Below are positions 62,220-64,000 of a DNA stretch of 64,000 bases, piece by piece. The notes under the pieces were generated by a model. It had not been told where the DNA came from, did no database searches, and saw nothing but the letters and a program-made list of their open reading frames with translations. The position numbers and the translations under genes are program-made. Origin of the DNA: UBA12077 sp963665525 (GTDB lineage Bacteria; Bacteroidota; Bacteroidia; Bacteroidales; UBA12077); NCBI GenBank assembly GCA_963665525.1, contig OY762280.1, forward strand, positions 3,224,001-3,288,000. Direction: 5' to 3'. Within the stretch, counting starts at the first letter, position 1. Each line of letters begins with the position of its first letter.

Positions 62220-64000
62220 ATGTTTTTAATATTTGATACTGAAACAACAGGCTTACCAAAAAAATGGAAAGCACCTTTAACCGACTTCGATAATTGGCCA
62301 AGAATGGTTCAATTGGCATGGCAATGCCACGATTTAAAAGGTAATTTTCTATTTGCTAAAAATCATGTAATCATACCTGAAAGTTATACAATTCCTAAAG
62401 AAGCAGAAGAAGTCCATGGAATATCAACAGATGTTGCTAAAGAAAAAGGCGTTCCATTAAAAGATGCTTTATTAGATTTTGTAGAAGATGTAAAAAAAGC
62501 CAAATACATTATTGGCCACAATGTTGAGTTTGATGTTAATATTGTTGGCAGTGAATTGTTAAGAAGTGGCATGGAGGAAATAATGACATCAACTCCACAG
62601 TTCTGTACAAAAGTTGAAAGTACAGAATTTTGCGCCATCAGAAATAAAAGTGGAGGATTAAAATCTCCAACACTTACCGAATTACACCTGAAACTGTTTA
62701 ATGCTCCTTTCCCAGAGGCGCATAATGCTGCAGCAGATGTTGAAGCAACTTCAAGGTGTTTTCTCGAACTTGTTAGAATTGGAGGAACAAGTCCTGAAGC
62801 TCTTCGAATGACAATTGAAGAAATTGAAACTTTTAAGAAAAAAAATCCATCTCAAATCCAAGCTGTCGGGATTAAGTACGAATCTTTTAAGGTTAACGAG
62901 TTTAGTGATATATCTGTTGAGGAAGAAGAACGCAAATTAAAAGAAGCCTCAACCGGATCAGAATTACAGCCATTTGTTCATTTACATGTACATACACAAT
63001 ATTCTATCTTAGATGGTGCCGCAACAACAGCAGAAATAGCAAAAAAAGCTAAAGAAGATGGAATGCCTGCTGTAGCTATAACCGATCATGGTGGAATGTT
63101 TGGTGTTAAAGAGTTTCATGTCTCATGTAAGAAAAATGGAATAAAGCCAATTATTGGGATAGAAGCTTATGTAGCTCGTCGCGGTCACCGTCGAAAAGAT
63201 GATAAACTTGATGCTTCTGGTCATCACCTGATAATTCTTGCAAAAAATTACAAAGGATATCAGAATCTTCTAAAGCTAACTTCAATAGCCAACACGGATG
63301 GAATGTACTATAAGCCTAGAATTGATAAAGAGTTACTTGAAAAATATCATGAAGGCATAATCGTGAGTAGTGCATGTCTTGGTGGTGAAGTTTCTCAGCA
63401 TATCATGGCTGGTAATTTTGATAAAGCCAAGGAAACTATTTTGTGGTATAAATCTGTTTTTGGTGATGATTATTATCTAGAACTTTTACGACATAAAAAT
63501 GATGACCCTCGATTAAAAATCGATGTTTGGGAAAATCAGGTTAAAGTAAATAAAGTTTTACGAGAACTTTCAAAGGAACTTGGAGTAAAACTTATTGCAA
63601 CCAACGATTCTCACTTTATTGATCCGGAAGATGCTGAAGCGCATGATGTATTGGTTTGCTTAAATACTGGCCGCGACTATGACGATCCCACACGAATGCG
63701 GTACACCAGACAAGAGTGGTTTAAAACAACAAAAGAAATGAATGAAGTATTTGCAGATGTTCCTGAAGCTCTTGCAAATACAATGGAAATTGCCAATAAG
63801 GTAGAAGAGTTTGAGTTAGACTCCAAACCCATCATGCCAGACTTTCCATTGCCCGAAGGATTTGATTCTGAAGCTGATTATTTGCGCCATCTTACCATGG
63901 AAGGAGCAAAGAAAAGATATGGAGACCCTATCCCCGAAGGACATCTCGAAAGGATAAATTTCGAGTTAGACACTATCATTAAAATGGGTTTCCCTGGATA
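62220..64000 (+). CDS. dnaE: DNA polymerase III alpha subunit with N-terminal exonuclease domain (partial, cut by window end)
   Basis: The first 593 residues are visible, from the ATG at 62220. Residues 1-200 are a DnaQ-like 3-5 exonuclease: Exo I D6-T-E8 (FDTETTGLP), Exo II IIGHNVEFDVNI and Exo III HNAAADVEAT, so all four metal residues are present. From about 253 the PHP domain of DnaE starts with HLHVHTQYSILDG and ITDHGGMFGVKEFH, going on to KPIIGIEAYVARRG. The combination makes proofreading part of the replicase subunit itself, a known Bacteroidota arrangement. The polymerase palm and rest lie beyond the window. Confidence 0.93.
   Translation, partial: MFLIFDTETTGLPKKWKAPLTDFDNWPRMVQLAWQCHDLKGNFLFAKNHVIIPESYTIPKEAEEVHGISTDVAKEKGVPLKDALLDFVEDVKKAKYIIGHNVEFDVNIVGSELLRSGMEEIMTSTPQFCTKVESTEFCAIRNKSGGLKSPTLTELHLKLFNAPFPEAHNAAADVEATSRCFLELVRIGGTSPEALRMTIEEIETFKKKNPSQIQAVGIKYESFKVNEFSDISVEEEERKLKEASTGSELQPFVHLHVHTQYSILDGAATTAEIAKKAKEDGMPAVAITDHGGMFGVKEFHVSCKKNGIKPIIGIEAYVARRGHRRKDDKLDASGHHLIILAKNYKGYQNLLKLTSIANTDGMYYKPRIDKELLEKYHEGIIVSSACLGGEVSQHIMAGNFDKAKETILWYKSVFGDDYYLELLRHKNDDPRLKIDVWENQVKVNKVLRELSKELGVKLIATNDSHFIDPEDAEAHDVLVCLNTGRDYDDPTRMRYTRQEWFKTTKEMNEVFADVPEALANTMEIANKVEEFELDSKPIMPDFPLPEGFDSEADYLRHLTMEGAKKRYGDPIPEGHLERINFELDTIIKMGFPG

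Overview
The window is a 64 kb stretch of an AT-rich chromosome (about two thirds A+T by eye) from a member of the Bacteroidota, most likely class Bacteroidia and possibly a marine Marinilabiliales-type lineage (the order is inference). The class call rests on promoters of the form TTTG-N19-TAnnTTTG, few Shine-Dalgarno sequences, outer-membrane beta-barrel and TonB proteins, propeller/Y_Y_Y sensors, an RpsP with a long acidic tail, a DnaE with an N-terminal exonuclease, and many small lipoproteins with lipobox Cys residues.

Layout. 1-7.1 kb is a signalling neighbourhood: the end of a SpoIIE/PP2C phosphatase, a HEPN-CBS protein, a response regulator fused to a class III adenylate cyclase, a penicillin-binding protein 1A, an MDR oxidoreductase, and a tandem-domain SiaB-like kinase followed by its SiaC-like partner. 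7.1-13.4 kb holds MarC, a HEPN-like protein, a beta-barrel, YwbE, an NdpA-like nucleoid protein, a zinc-ribbon protein, an MBL-fold hydrolase and the Mpl-type Mur ligase. 13.6-15.0 kb has tRNA-Glu, rpsT, a LOG-family gene and a broken GIY-YIG nuclease gene inside a small palindrome-ended cassette. 15-20.6 kb carries a two-propeller SpoIIE sensor phosphatase and a TPR-caspase. 20.7-28.1 kb has ribD, prmC, recX, two LPP20-like proteins, prfB with its programmed frameshift and an M28 peptidase. 28.3-39.5 kb is an accessory cell-surface region: Ig-like lipoprotein, beta-barrel, small lipoproteins, three CotH-kinase proteins (two of them tandem paralogues) and a metallophosphoesterase.

39.7-53.2 kb is mainly housekeeping: tRNA-Ala, a TonB protein, ruvC, an S41 protease, an EamA transporter, serS, rpmA, rplU, mutL, two tandem rhomboids, an endonuclease/exonuclease/phosphatase protein, a threonine dehydratase and a carboxypeptidase-like protein. 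53.4-57.6 kb is a tight operon running from dapD through three glycosyltransferases to a YrdC/Sua5 protein. 57.6-64 kb contains a head-GIN adhesin-like protein, a WbpM/CapD-type dehydratase, a thioesterase, rimM, rpsP and the first 1.8 kb of dnaE.

The features most worth a second look are: the GIY-YIG cassette with mirror-image palindromic ends (14.69-15.05 kb); the SpoIIE / tandem SiaB / SiaC / cAMP-cyclase neighbourhood, which looks like a Bacteroidota version of the SiaABCD partner switch with a cAMP rather than a c-di-GMP output; a perfect terminator hairpin buried in the signal-peptide codons of the propeller-SpoIIE sensor, directly after the TPR-caspase gene; and the duplicated CotH surface kinases. 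All functional calls are from reading motifs; no database search was run.
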